DNA from: Gnetum montanum
Lineage: Eukaryota; Streptophyta; Gnetopsida; Gnetales; Gnetaceae
NCBI GenBank assembly: GCA_015680685.1
Contig: MNCI01010504.1
Location: 510,517-555,022 of the forward strand
Direction of reading: 5' to 3'
DNA: 44,506 bases
In this document: positions 1-12,794 of the stretch, piece after piece
Position numbering within the stretch: the first letter of the stretch is position 1
Layout: each line of letters opens with the position of its first letter
Notes under the pieces: model-generated
What the model was told of the DNA's origin: nothing
The model's database searches: none
What the model saw: only the letters and a program-made list of their open reading frames with translations
Made by a program: the position numbers and the translations under genes

Positions 1-1499
1 TGGCATAGACTCATTGGAACGTGAGCGTCGCCAACTTCCACCCCTGAACTTAAGATCATCCATTGGGAGAGGTTGAGGACTTCTCGGAAATTCAAATAGG
101 CGCTCACTCTTTTGAATCTCTCCCTTACAACTCAGTCATGGGGGAGATGGCCACCTATGCTAACCATATGGGGCCCTCAGTTCTTTTTCAGTTTTTGTTT
201 TACACATTTTTGTTTTACAAATTTCTTAACTTTTCTACTTTTTGTTTTACAAATTTCTTTAACTTTTTCTGTTTTTGTTTTACAACATCGTTATATTTTT
301 CTAGTTTTTGTGTGTGTGTGTGCCATCCACCATGTAAGTTCGTCACCCAATAAGTGTTCGGGCTGATGGGATGAATTATTTTTCATTAATTGCTAATGTT
401 TGGTTTTTACCTTTAAGTTACATTGTTGATACTAAGGTATGTTCTTTTGATATGGCAGGCAATGAGATCACTTCATCCATCCATCCATCAAGTCTATGGT
501 TTCCCTTGGCTTGGAAATGTATAGTTCCCTTTTCCAATAAGAACTTTAACGAATTGGTGACTGGGCATTTCTCAAACTAAGGAAGGACTCAAGGATTGCA
601 AAGGGTGTGACTTCAAGGGAACTTGATGCTTTTGTGTTGGTCATTCACTTGGGTGCTTGGTTATTTTCTTCTTGGGTTTTCTCACTATTCCTATGTTACC
701 CAATAATTAGAAGCTGAGACAATAAAAATAAAGAAGTCTTTGCATGGTGTGGTCGCCACGCATAAAAACATAAAACAAAAAAAAAGCTAAAAAGCTAAAA
801 GTGAGTATTCAAAGCACACCCCTCAGACGAAATAACAATTTGGGCTGCAAGCACTGGTTATGGAACCAAAGTGTTCCCTCTAACTATGGCCCTTCTCGCT
901 TCCCGTTCTCTCCTTTGTTTCGTCGGAATGGTGGTGGCTCTCGAAGGTGCATCCTTGTTATCCAAGTGGATGGTTTGGCCGAATGCATTGATGCGAAGTC
1001 ACTGGAAGTGGTTGGTTTGAGCCGGAGTTGGGATGTGATTTGCCAAGTTACATTAATCATAAAACACACAAGGGGCTGTACACCACCTTGTTCTTGGGAT
1101 TCCATACCACTTCTTTTCTTTCCATCCTTCTCTCCATTGTTCATCTCATTGCCAGTTGTGTCATTAGTATATATTTTGGTTGATGCTTTGTTTTCTTTTT
1201 GGTAAATTCTTGTGGTTAAGAATTTAACTCTTGTTCCAAAGAACATTCCCAGAGCCTACGGACTCTTTTAATGTGGGATTGTCAGGGCATTAAGGGCATG
1301 AGCCTGCTTTGGGGAGGACCCACTGACATTCCTATTTGGAACATTAGTTAATTTCTTTTCCTTAACATTTTGCAATTAATTTTCTTTTTGTTCATTTCCA
1401 CCCTGACATCCCTTTCATCAATGCCATAGTTGTCCCTTTTTACCTATCTTTCTTACTCCTTTTCCTTCTCCATTCTAACACTACTGGAGGTTCGCGATT

Positions 1500-1514
1500 A
1501 GTCATGGGGGTATG
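1500..1514 (+). repeat. Internal copy of the PPT-like motif
   Basis: The stretch AGTCATGGGGGTATG occurs here and again at 2075-2089, directly before the LTR. The same pair is present in inverted copy 2 (about 20497-20511 and 19930-19944). It may be a second polypurine tract or a chance duplication inside the element. Confidence 0.45.
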
Positions 1515-2074
1515 GGGCCTGTTTTCTTCAATTTTTCTCCTAAGCCCCAAATTTTTTTGTTTTTCTCCTTAACCCCTACGCCTCCAGTACTCACCAGTAA
1601 CATTTTCCTAGATCCATATTTGCCATACCACAACCTAGCCAATGAGTTTACACCGAAGCAAGGCATTATTTACTTAATGATTCAATTACCCTTGCTAATA
1701 CATGATTGTGTTGTGTGTGCAGATGGCAATCATGCAACAACGGAATGGCGCTGGAGCAAACACTTGGAATGGAGCAATGCTGAAGCAGCTATGCAAGGAG
1801 CAAGATTGATGGCGCACTTACGGATGGACAACGAAGTGCAATCTTGGCGTTGGCAATAGCAACACTTCTTTCTATCTCTCTCTTTCTCTAAAGTTGCCAA
1901 CTGTGGCCTGATGTCATTATAATAAGGTGTTCACCCTTGTTGTCATGAACACCAGTTGTGTCAAGTCTTGTAATAAAGACCCGTTCACATGTCATTCCAT
2001 TAGTTCCATTTTCCCTAATAATCCCATACCTACCTGATATCATTGTAAGGAACTCGAGGACGAGTTTTCATTCA

Positions 2075-2086
2075 GTCATGGGGGTA
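2075..2086 (+). promoter_or_regulatory. Polypurine tract candidate of LTR-A copy 1
   Basis: The G-rich run CATGGGGGTA directly precedes the LTR start at 2087, where a plus-strand primer site is expected. The same sequence abuts the LTR in copy 2. It is short and interrupted by pyrimidines, so it is an assignment by position. Confidence 0.5.
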
Positions 2087-2104
2087 TGATGAGATGCAAC
2101 ATGC

Positions 2105-2165
2105 ACTATGCCACGATATCGCGTATGCGATATCGCGTCTTTCCCTGCAATATCGCGTATGCGAT
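2105..2165 (+). repeat. GATATC palindrome cluster in LTR-A U3
   Basis: Self-complementary units of the type GCGATATCGCG and CGATATCGTGG are repeated just upstream of the TATA box. The copy at 19781-19921 has more units and the LTR at 41503-41929 has none, so the array varies in length. The position suggests enhancer-like sites; this is inference. Confidence 0.65.
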
Positions 2166-2184
2166 ATCGTGGTCCACCGCCATA

Positions 2185-2196
2185 TCTATAAATAAG
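2185..2196 (+). promoter_or_regulatory. LTR-A TATA box
   Basis: TCTATAAATAAG lies about 100 bp into the LTR and is kept in the copies at 19756-19766 and 41903-41915 (as reverse complements). Transcription should start roughly 30 bp downstream. Confidence 0.7.
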
Positions 2197-2360
2197 AGGC
2201 GGCACTCCCTTCATTTCCCAATCCTGGCTAGAAGTAGTGAAGCTCTGGCAGATTGATCACTCCAGAGTTAGAATTTTTCCCATGTGCCCGCAGTAGGAGT
2301 CCTAGAGTGAACGGCTCTTTATTCGAGCAACTTGTAACCTGAACCCAAGTTGTGTACGGC

Positions 2361-2366
2361 AATAAA
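2361..2366 (+). terminator. Poly(A) signal of LTR-A
   Basis: AATAAA sits about 170 bp after the TATA box in a stretch (GTACGGCAATAAAGACGA) that is also kept in the old LTR near 4322. This fits the R region of the LTR. Confidence 0.5.
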
Positions 2367-2429
2367 GACGAACTTGATTGGATAAACCTTGCAGTACATG
2401 GTTTTATTGTTGTTTATTTACTGCTTTCC

Positions 2430-2770
2430 TAGTGCGCACAAGTACGACTTGATTACGAGCGTCTACGGACGTGTACGGCTAGTCAAGGAATCGGCTGCTT
2501 GTCGCAACGCATGAGTACGACTTGATTACGAGCATTGGCTGCTTGGTAACCCAGTAGCGTATTCCAGGATTCTGCGCTTGGTAATCCCAGTGGTAGTCCA
2601 ATGTGTACGGCTAGTCAAGGAATCGGCTACTCATTGCTAGGCTAGAACGTGTGATAAGTACGACTTAGTTACGAGCACCCACGGGTGTGTACGGCTAGCT
2701 AAGGAATCGGCTGCTTATCACACTTAAGCTAAATAGGTGCCTCAGTACGACCACTTCGAGCACTTGCGTT
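2430..2770 (+). repeat. Internal tandem repeats in R/U5 of LTR-A
   Basis: Two motifs alternate: GTACGACTTGATTACGAGC and GTGTACGGCTAGTCAAGGAA. Each appears about three times with small changes and with small hairpins between them (for example CACCCACGGGTGTG). The LTRs at 19148 and 41503 have fewer units, so the repeat number differs between copies. Confidence 0.6.
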
Positions 2771-3142
2771 ACGTGTGGTGATCCCAGTAACGATTAGCGT
2801 TTGGTAAGCCACAGTTGCATAGTTCAGGGTGTGTCCGGTAAGTGGGAACGGATGCTGACGCTAGTTAATTTAGACTTAGGACATTAGTTAGAGTTAGCTT
2901 AGTTTCTCAACCCCTCTTCTCATAGCATAGGCGATAAACCGAAAAATACCAAAAAAATCACATACCTCAGACTTGCTTAACCATACACCGTGACACATAC
3001 AAGCAAGCCTGGGAAGACAACGAATGATTAACCCCAAGTGTTTCTTGTGGTGTTAAGGCATTTAGTCTGCGGAGTTCGACCAGATCGCGCGTGCATGCTC
3101 GTATTCGTATGGTTGAGTGTAGGGGTACCTCGCCACTCATCA

Positions 3143-3888
3143 ACATCTTTACCAAGAAGTCAATGATTCAAAACTCTATAAGCATAGAAAAATGTTACAA
3201 TGCATGAGCATAAACCTTTAGCCATAGTACAAGCTATTATCATATAATGAGACATCTAATGATAACTTTGTATCTCTATGTAAGCCCAAATACATAGATT
3301 TATTTGTGTGCACTTAAACTTATATTTTAGGCTTGTTTCAGAAATATAGTGATGTTCACTTGATGTGTTTTCTCATGTGATGTGATGCCTTACCAAGTGT
3401 GCTATCTCACATGGTGTGTGCCTTACTAGATGCACTACTACACCGAATGTGTTGCCACACATGGTGCGCTACCTCACATGATGCACTGTTGTACCACTTC
3501 CATTACAAATAGGAAACCTATAAATATCTCAAGAGAAAAGCTCAAAATTATTACTAAATTTCCAAATTTTCTTTAATGTAAGGGCTTCTCCTCCTCCCTT
3601 GGGTAAGTATACAGTTTATTTTCTATGGTATTTTTAAGTCATCGCTTCACTATGTAGTAAGACTCTATCGAAGTGTTGCCAAGCTTTCGCAACCATGAAC
3701 CATTTGATTGATGTAAAGTTATGTTTTCATCATGAATAAAGCTCATTTTTATTTCCTTAAATTTTCAAATTTTATTTATTTAAATTTGAAAATGAAAATT
3801 TAAAAATTAATGAGTTTATTTATTAAATTTTAAAATTATAAATAATTTAACTCCTTTAAATAGATTAGCATAGTTGTTTGGAGCTTTG
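3143..3888. other. Unassigned AT-rich spacer
   Basis: No gene is recognised. 3340-3500 holds loosely repeated CACATGRTG-type motifs. 3740-3850 is very AT-rich with runs of AAATTT. It separates two LTRs of related families and may be genomic flank or decayed element. Confidence 0.4.
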
Positions 3889-4910
3889 TGATGATTTTAC
3901 CTTATCCAAGGAGGACATACCTATACAAAATGGTATTGGGTCGTCAAGGATGTGATTGGGATTTTATTACCTTTGTGTATTAGTGTCAAACCTATCCCAT
4001 AAGGAATTGACATAAGGTTTTCATGTGTATTAGATTTCCATGTTAAGGGATTGTAACGTGAAGGTGTATTTTATTTTATTTTCTTGTATTAGATTTCCAT
4101 GTTAAGGGATTGCAATAGGTTTTAATTATTAGAGTAGTTGCTCCCAAGTCTATATAGTGCCCAGGCACACAATTGGGGGGAAGTCTTTTAGCAGTCAAGT
4201 AGCAAAACTCTTCTAGTCTATTTGAAAGTTAGAGTATTTTCCAAGGGCACACAGCAGGAGGTCTAAGTGTGGACGGATCTTTATTCGAGCATTATATACC
4301 TGAGCACACCTTGTGTACAGCAATAAAGATGAGCTCTTTGATTTATCTTTGCAGCACTTGAGATTTTTTTTCTTATGCATTTCTTTTATTTTATTTTCTT
4401 ATGCATTTATTTATTTTATTTTATGCACTTTACATTTATGTTATTAGCATAGCAATTCATTTTGATCAATTAAGCAAATCGTTAAATTACACAAGCACGA
4501 CCACTTTGAGCATGCATGTAATGCTTGGTAACCCAATAACAATTAGCATTTGGTAATCCCATCAGTGTTGCACTCGTTCAGGATGTCTACAGCAAGTAGG
4601 AACAGATGCTGGTGTTAGGATTAGTTAGAACTTAGTTAATGAGTATTTAAGTTAAATTAGTCACTTAGTTACCTCTCTCCTTCCCTACTAGCGTAGGACA
4701 TAAAAACATAAAAGATATAAAAATCATATGCCTCAAGTTTACTTAACCATACAATCATGACATACAGGTAAGCTTGGGAAGACAACGATCAACCAACCCA
4801 TCCTTGTTCCACAAGGGCGCATAAGCACTTAGTCCTTGGAATTCAACCGAATCGTGCATGAAATGCTCGTATTCGTATGTTTGAGCGTAGGGGTACCTCG
4901 CCGCTCATCA
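3889..4910 (+). mobile_element. Diverged LTR related to LTR-A
   Basis: Begins TGATGATTTTACC and ends GGTACCTCGCCGCTCATCA, about 1022 bp, close in size to the 1056 bp LTR at 2087. It shares with it the block before the poly(A) signal (TCTTTATTCGAGCA, then CAATAAAGATGAG) and the last 200 bp, but has a different U3 and a TATA box TCTATATAGTG at 4149-4159. Inside U3 a 28 bp stretch is repeated (about 4024 and 4086). Decayed gag-like sequence follows, so it is probably a 5' LTR. The start is chosen by TG and length and is less certain than the end. Confidence 0.6.
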
Positions 4911-6950
4911 CTTATACATTAACAATTTTATTATATTTTTTTAGTTGTTGATTGTGTTAAAAATAAACAATCAAAGTAACATGACTAAATTGAATAATGA
5001 AAATATATTGAAGCAGAAGCCTCAATTGATCTAAATCATTTTCCAAAACATGATAAATGAATCAGTATCTCCTATTGTGGTGAAATTTCACCAAGATAAA
5101 CTAGGATGATGGCATGATACACATGGTTATTTTTGCAAAGAATCTAGGAAAGCTACACCTGCTACCTTTGAGGTGGCTTTGTCCAATCAAGGATTAATCA
5201 AGGATATGGAAAATTATGAACCCATGTCACCCCAAAAATTAAAGTATATTACTCATGAGAAGAAAGAGATTTGTGATATGATTGTGGAGCAAGAGTATGA
5301 GTGCATACATGCTGAGAAGTAGGTAGGACCTTCTCCTAGAAACTCTTATTGCTATAACATGAATGATTTTATGGGAAGGAGATCCATGGATTTTTTTCTA
5401 TGAGACCTAAGCTACACTTGTGGTGATCCAAAGTAGTTCATCATTCCACATTTATCTTACCTTCATTTGAATGAAGGTTTTGATGGCTTAGATGAGACAT
5501 TATTTCCATGGACCTACCAAGATCAAATTCATGAAGAGGTTTACATCTTAATTAAAAGCATTAAGGAGAGTAGAATTAAAAAGGTTGATATGATTGACAT
5601 TCCTACATTCAATAGGTTATTGAATAATTATCGGTAGCTTCATGCTCAAGTATTTTTCATCTCCTATGAGCTATAAGGATTGAATAGTGAGTGGCAGAAA
5701 CTTCATCTTTTTCCTCACACACTCACTGCTTAGGCTAAAACATGGTATCAAGCTCTTTTATCCAATACCATCTCTTCTTGAGTAGACATGTTAAATGCTT
5801 TCAATATTAGGTTTCAATCTTATGCTCAAGTTGTAAACCTTAGAAAGAAGATAGAAAGATGGAAGTAAGCTAGCAATGAATCATTGGATGTAACCATAGA
5901 ATAATATAATTGCATGCTTAATTGGTGTCTAAATCATGGGTTTAACAAACATGACTAGTCAATGCACCTAGTAAAAAGACTATGGCTGCAAAATCATGAA
6001 ATTGTGGATATGTATGTCATAGATAATCATTGCCAAAGGTTGATGGCTAAAATTATAATTATGTTAGATGGTGTGGCTAAATTAGAAGATGAATGGCATA
6101 AGCATGCTAATGTAGAGAAAGTCAACACAAATTTCAAATGTAAAAAGGATGTAAAGATTGTTGGATGCAAGATTCAACCTTTTAATGCTATTGAAGTTCT
6201 TGTGCAAGAAAGCATGAGAACCAAGAAGACTTTAGCAAAGCATGCCAATATGTTGACAAGGTTTATAATGTATTAAATCAAAATATGACATTAAGTCTCA
6301 ATGATTTGCAAAACAAAATTATTGATGTAACTATAAAAGTAGATACACCATAAGGTAGAACTCATGAAAGAAAGACAAAGGATAAGAGGCCTTACCATGA
6401 TCAAATTTCTTATCTTTCTAGTCCATTTCTTGAGCTGCAGCAATATCAAAAATGGATAAAACCTAATCCTTAGAACTTAGCATCTTAGAATGCCTCCTCT
6501 ATATTGCAACAATCTTCCTCATGTCATCCTTCTTCCTACCAAGGAACTCCACAAGCTATGGATAATTTCCCTCAAGTAATGTCCCAACAATATTATCCAT
6601 ACCCACCACAACTATCTTAGTGGTTACAAGTCCAACAATGTTCATCATGGCCTTCTATACCATTACATGAGGGAATTTCAAATTAGTCATAGCAGAGGCA
6701 AGCCCAATTCTTTAATGCAAGGAGCTACCCTCATTTTTCATCATCATACACTATTGGGCAATACCACAATAATTATGTTCCTCCTATAATAAGAAATTCA
6801 TCACCTCATAGACTAATGTATTTTCATAAGAGAGAGAAACTTAACTATCAGTGAGGATTCATTCCCATCTACTTTTTAATCATCCTCAAGCAAGCAAAGA
6901 TCAATGCAATGGAGTTTTATAAGATTTCCTTTGAAGATTTCTAAACCAAG
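4911..6950 (+). pseudogene. Decayed retrotransposon gag region
   Basis: Follows the diverged LTR in the same orientation. Reading through many stops, 5690-5900 resembles a plant Ty3/gypsy gag domain: AKTWYQALLSNTISS, then a stop where the family usually has Trp, then VDMLNAFNIRFQSYA. The only longer open stretch is 5962-6276 (104 codons), rich in Lys and with no motif I recognise. No protease or RT is visible afterwards and no matching 3' LTR is seen in the next 12 kb, so the element is truncated. Gypsy type is likely but not certain. Confidence 0.5.
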
Positions 6951-8984
6951 CTCAATGATATTGAAAGTTTAAAAAATAATAGTTGGACAAGTTTGCAAGA
7001 AGAATTCTGGGACTCTAAAGCTCTTAAGACCATGTCATTGATAACTAACTCTGAGATAAAGAGGTGGGGATACAGAGTGATGTAGTATGCACTGCCCTTA
7101 ATAACATTCCTTGTGGTGAAACAGAAGGAATCCATGCTTCTATGATACCTTCATTTCTGTAATTACTTAGAGCATCAATTCCTATCAAAGTAGTGTGAGG
7201 CAATGATACTTGACTTGTTTAGACTTAAAACATTTTCTCTATTTCTCCATTCCCTACCTTGTAAAAACACAACTAGAGCAAATATTATAGTTGCAAGAAG
7301 GTTGTCTCTACAAAAACTAAAAGGAAAAGGAGCTAATATAAAATACATAAAAATTATAAAATTATAAAAATATCATTTCCCTACCATGGCAACATGAGTA
7401 CATTTACTTGTATAATATGTATTATAATATTTTCATTTATTAAACATAATGATATACACAATTAAACTTTGCAATTTACATTCTTATTATCTTCGGTGTT
7501 TACAACCAGTTTGTTACATGTACCATTGATAGATCTCTTGTGTTGAGGGGTGGAGATGCCTACAACCATAATATTAAGCCAAATTATAAAATAATACCTT
7601 CTGCTAAAACACATTACATAAAATAAGTAGAAAACCAAAGGTCCCTCGCTTGAAACACTAAGATGTTACATAACACATATAAACAAGCATCACTATCCAA
7701 TCACATATATACATCATGACATCATGTTAAACTAGCTTAATGGCTAACCATGTCAAAACCATAAGCAAATACATTCATCTCACAAGCTAACATATACACA
7801 AAGACATATATGTACATAAGGATGCATACTCCCTCCTCTTTATTAGCCTTGATGCTCTTAACACCTCCAACTCCATCATCTACATAAAATATAATTAGTA
7901 GAAACTAAGTGAAAATCCTTTGCACTTTCCCTACCAAATGGCTAACAAGCATTACATTGAAGTAGATGAATGGGAAAAGAAAGTGTCCTACAACATAGGT
8001 CAATTCTATACATATAACCATCATCATTTATGTATATTATACCATCACATTAGACATCCAAGCATTAGCATGTAACAAATGGTGATCCATAATGCAATCA
8101 CAAACTCATCATGCATGGGTAACAAGCATCATCAAAACCACATCAACCTCTATAACAACCACTACCTTAAGACTAACTCACTAGCATTATATGACAATCT
8201 ATAACCCAACATACATATGCATATACCAACTAGCCATGACTAACACACCATGCACACATATACTGATCACCTCCAAGATAAAACACACATAACATATCAC
8301 ATCAATCACAAATCCATGTGGCAACTAACATATCTACACTTAGTGTAATATGTTAATCAATTGTCATGAGTACTCATAAATCAATTCAAATGCTTGCATA
8401 CCTTTTATTATTTTTTATTATACTCTACTAGTGATAGGGCTTGTCTACCTATAGCCTACAACCATTAGCCTTTTAAAGGATTGGTCATAGATGCAACTAG
8501 TAACTCTCCTAGATCACATATTAATTGTAGGACTTAAAACCTATGTTCTTCTATTCTTAATGAAAATATTAGTAATCATATGCTATGGTATGCTTGGTAT
8601 GGTGTTGTGGGATAGTATCAGATGGAGTGTACAAATCCATGCACATAGGTGTTACATTTGTTAGTCTTTGACTTTTTAGAAGGTGCATTAATACATTCAT
8701 TTGGCAAGAAAAAGTTATCTCCAAAACTATGTTAACTATACATTCTCATAAAAAATAGTTTTAGTAAATTATAGTTAATAAAATAGAACAATATACTTTA
8801 CTCAACAAATTCACATAATATTGTAAATGAGAAGATATGGCAATACACTTTACTCAACAAGTTCATATAATATTGTAAATGAAAACATACATTAACTTGT
8901 AAGCTTGTTACTTTGTTTGAATTAGTTAATAAGATCAAATTGTGCCTAGGTACCACCGTGTTTTACTTAATATTTACCAAGTCA
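6951..8984. other. AT-rich intergenic stretch
   Basis: No coding region, RNA gene or complete element is recognised. It may include decayed sequence of the element to its left. A 52 bp tandem duplication lies at 8789-8892, each unit starting CAATAYACTTTACTCAACAA. Confidence 0.4.
8789..8892. repeat. Two tandem copies of a 52 bp unit
   Basis: Units at 8789-8840 and 8841-8892 share the same order of motifs (CAATAYACTTTACTCAACAA, then CATATAATATTGTAAATGA-like) with a few substitutions. Confidence 0.7.
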
Positions 8985-11285
8985 TTATAGGAGTTATTTA
9001 TTTAGAGTTAGATCTCTTTGGTCCTACTCCTTGCCATGCCATTAATATTGGCCCCTTTACAACTAACTAGGCTATGCTACCAAAACTTTTGAAAACTAGA
9101 AGTGTAATTTTGTATTTACATTTCCAAAGCCATACCTCCAAGCAAAAAGACTTTCTTTTGTATGGGCTTTATTTCAATTCAAATATAAAGATGCAATGGA
9201 AAGCATCAACATTGAGATTTATGTGAACTGAAAAAAAAAACATTAAACTTAAAGATTTGTCCAAAGCCCAAGTTACATTGTGGGTTACATGATCTGGGAA
9301 GCTTGGTACAACACATCCTTAAAATATTTCATTTCAACTAAAAACTTTAGCATCATCATAAGAAGAACTTTTCTTCAAAGGTTGTGGGTTAAGTTTTGGA
9401 ACAATGACAGAAAATACATGGCACTTTGGTTGCAACATAAGAAATTCATAATTTCCAATACTTCTAATGCCACAACTATCATAAGCTACAAATAACTTCC
9501 ACTGTCATAGTTTCAACTAGGATTACAGCATAGAGCTATCTTAGGTATTGTAAGAGCCATTTTGGTAGTTGAAGTTCATTTCGATGTTCATATGTCTTAG
9601 GCATGAGAATGGAGAAATTGAAATAACCTCTCTCTGGTGGAAAAAAAATATTAGAGGTTGTTAATTAAAATAATCTACCTTTCATAAAAAAAATGTCTAT
9701 GAGATCTATTTTAATTCAAAATTGGAGTTGCAACAAAAAAAAAAAATAGGGGTGAGATTTGTATAAACTACCCACTAAAGAGAAAACCTAAAGAGATTCA
9801 CTTGAGATGTTAATTTGAAATAACCTCCCTACCATGGAAAATATGTTAGAGATTCTTAAATTAAAGTAACTTGCATGCACTAGAAAAAATATCAGTGATT
9901 TTTCATTGGTATGAACCTACAACTAAAGTTGTTTCATGCAAATTTGTTTATAAATTTAAATTTAAACAATTAAAATCATCCACCATTGCCTAAGTGAAAC
10001 ATAATTAATACACATCTCCTCCAACCCTATTTAATCAACTTGGTTGAAGAAGTTCACTTTCAATTTAAATGTCTAAAAGCATCATCATTCAGTGGGATTT
10101 TCTTTGTAAAATGCAAGTTACAAGTGGTAACCAACTTATTCCATTGCAGTGGGGGTTGAAACCTAAGCTTTGAGTGTATGTAGCATGTGGTTTATTAAAT
10201 AGGGTCAAATCTCCTTTGACCCATTTTATACAAGTCGATTTTTTCTTTACTTAGGCGATAGTGGATTGTTATAATTATTTAAATTTAAATTCATGAACAA
10301 ATTTGCATCTCCTAGTAAAGAGCTTTGGTGGTAGGTTTATACTGATAAAAAAACATTGACGTTTGCTTAGCCACCACCAACATTTTATAAAAATCTTACT
10401 ATTGTTTACACAAACCTCACTATTTCACCAATAATTTCTTCCCACCACATGCAAGTTATTTCAATTTGAGAATCTCTCATATTTTTGCCATTGCATGAAG
10501 GTTATTTCAATTTCACCACTCTTAGGTGAATTTCTCAAGTTTTTTTAATTTCTCATCTAGTTTCTGCTATTTCTTTCAACTACAATTCCATTTTTGAATT
10601 GAAACAAATCTCACCAATGTTTTTTCCAATAACTAGGTTATTTTAACTGAAAATCTCTAATATTTTATCCACCACAAGGAGGTTATTTATATTTTATGAG
10701 TCTCATACCTAAGTCACATGGGCATAAAAATGAGCTTCAATTATCAAAATAGCTCATTGCAATATCTAAGATTGATCTCAGGGTGGAGCTATGGCACATG
10801 GAAGTTATTCATAGCATATCGTAGTTGTGGCATTGGAAGTTGTGAATTTCTTATGTGGCAGCCAAAATACCATTTATTTTTTACCACCATTTGAAAACTT
10901 AATCCAAACCCTCTAATGTGAAGTTCTTATGTTGAGAAGGGTTTTTTGCTAAAATGAAATATTTTAAGTATATGTTGTAGCTCCAAGGGTCATGCAACTC
11001 ACCATGTAACAAGACAAATCTTCAAGTTTCTTTCTTTTTTTAAAAAAAAAAAATAAAGCTAAAAGTAATCTCAACATTGTTTCTTTCTTAACAACTCCAA
11101 ATATGAATTGAAACAAAACCCTTACCCAAAAAGTCTTCTGAAATGTCTTTTGGCCTGAAAATGTAAATAAAGAATCACTTATTGTTTTCAAAGGCTTAGC
11201 CACCTTAGGCAATTGTAAATAGGCCAATAGCAATGATATGGCAAGGACCAATTCTAAAGAGATCCAACCTTCAATAAATAGGAAA
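8985..11285. repeat. Long imperfect inverted repeat, arms about 1 kb
   Basis: The left arm (about 8985-10050) matches the reverse complement of the right arm (about 10195-11285). Anchors are: TTATTTATTTAGAG near 8995 with CAATAAATAGGAAACA near 11272; ATAAGAAATTCATAATTTCC near 9437 with GGAAGTTGTGAATTTCTTAT near 10836; CATGCAAATTTGTTTATAAA near 9936 with TTCATGAACAAATTTGCATC near 10290. Identity by eye is about 70-75 percent with indels. The loop is about 140 bp. Weaker similarity may extend to about 8680 and 11500. No transposase is present. It could be an old non-autonomous DNA transposon with long terminal inverted repeats, a foldback element, or two copies of one repeat in opposite directions. 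Confidence 0.7.
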
Positions 11286-12794
11286 CAATTTCAATCCCTA
11301 CCACTTATAATAACATTCATCTATGGTTTGATTAACTAATGTAGATATATCTTAAAAGTATTAGTTAGAATTTCCCCTTTTGAAATTTTACTAAAAACTC
11401 CCATCACTTAAGTTTGTCAAGACTAACATTTTAAGGTTTTCTTAGCAATATACTTGGAGAGAGCATCTTCTTTCCACCATAGTCATTCAAAATTTTCCAA
11501 ATACTCTTTAAACACTATTTACTTTGTTTTTAGAGATAATTATTTCAAGAGTCTTTCAACTAAATGTCCTTTTAAAAAGTATGCTTGTTTTTCAACTTTT
11601 TCTGGCACACTAAATTTTCTTATTATAAAATTTCTTTCACCTATAACACCATATAATGTACATTATAATATATATGCATATCAACACCGTTACTTTTCAT
11701 ATAATATCCCTCATATTGATTGATGATGATATAACGAAGAATGATGAGTTATTGGAATTTGATGATGAAGATTGTGGAACGATGAATACTGATGACGGTT
11801 GAATCAAATTAATATCTTTCAATTGAATCACTTCTTGAAATCAATTGTAGCATTATAGTCCTATATATATACATGCAGGATAGGATTCCAGGTTGGAGAA
11901 AAGCGGACGCGGACTCAAACTGTTGACATCCACGACAAGGCAAACCATCGTCTCTTGGGTACCTCCCCAGCTGATTCTAACATTGAAGCCAAGGACAAGA
12001 CAAATAGCTCCCCGTAACAAAGCTCATAGCTTTTATCGTACTATGCTCTCCACAGAGCAACTCGTCCAAAACAGTAGACTTTTTATAGTTCTACAAAATC
12101 CCAGAAGAAACAAAGAAACAGATCTTAAAGATACAAAAACCAAAACTGATTTTCCAACCCATCAAGCTGTATAAGAATCCTCCTGGAAACACGCAGTATG
12201 CCACAATTGGGCAATTCGCTAGAGTGCCGTAAAATCCACCTTCTCACACGTAGAAACTAGATTTTACAGGTACAATAATTAAGAAAAAATCACAAGACAA
12301 ATCCATTGATGCTGCATTGGATTCCTTCAATAATAAGACATTTTTCATCGTCTCTAGACATTAAAACTAGATAAATAAATACGATTTTACAAAATTTCAA
12401 AATCTGGTTTATAAGAATTTCAGTAGTCACCCTCCAATGAAAAAGGATTACCACCGGGTTTTCTATTTGGATAATTATGTTGTTTCAAAGGAAATGAGAG
12501 TCACTATTTCAGCCACCCACAGCAGTTGCAATATATCCACAAATTTAAAATGCGATCTTCAGAATTATCATAGGCGGTACCAAATAACATGCCAACCCTT
12601 CCACCAAACTTCAATTGGTAGACATCACATAGGTTTATAAAATTGCTAATATCCAAGATAACATTTCTAATCAAAAAAATCTTGTTTATATTGCTTTCAA
12701 AATTTTTCTTATTTTCTTTGTAACAAAAAAATCAATTAGCCAATATCTAAAGCTTAATTCCACAAAAAGAGACACCAAAGAAAATGCTGTACAC
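11286..12794. other. Spacer and 3' flank of the guanylate kinase gene
   Basis: No gene with recognisable product. An open stretch at 11893-12174 (93 codons) has no known motif and no matching neighbour. The part nearest 12794 should contain the 3' UTR of the kinase gene; I see no clear poly(A) signal on the minus strand. Confidence 0.4.

Larger units (their letters stand above)
1..2086 (+). mobile_element. LTR-A element copy 1, internal 3' region
   Basis: This is the internal part of an LTR retroelement that starts before the window and ends at the LTR at 2087. Roughly 460-2086 matches the reverse complement of 19933-21525, which is the internal end of a second copy, so the region belongs to the element and not to a host gene. 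The shared sequence shows no gag or pol motif. The short ORFs at 63-366, 801-1205 and 1512-1859 are not kept between the two copies, so I treat it as non-coding or decayed, as in LARD-like elements. T-rich stretches (about 185-310) and a short TG run (309-322) are present. Lineage cannot be decided from this part. Confidence 0.6.
2087..3142 (+). mobile_element. LTR-A, 3' LTR of copy 1 (subfamily A1)
   Basis: A 1056 bp LTR that begins TGATGAG and ends CTCATCA, so it has TG...CA ends and 7-bp inverted tips. It contains a TATA box (2185-2196), an AATAAA signal (2361-2366), an array of GATATC palindromes in the short U3, and internal repeats in R/U5 (2430-2770). It follows a G-rich tract (2080-2086). 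It is most similar to the copy starting at 44264. Both share details near the end (an extra TA in the CGAATACGAGC stretch) that the copies at 19148 and 23809 lack. The 5' LTR lies outside the window, so the target duplication cannot be tested. Confidence 0.8.

Noticed and set aside
63-1859. Protein-coding genes in the first 2 kb (ORFs of 84-134 codons)
   Set aside because: The frames are not kept in the inverted second copy at 19933-21525.
11893-12174. 93-codon plus-strand ORF
   Set aside because: No motif, no conserved neighbour and no leader; likely chance.
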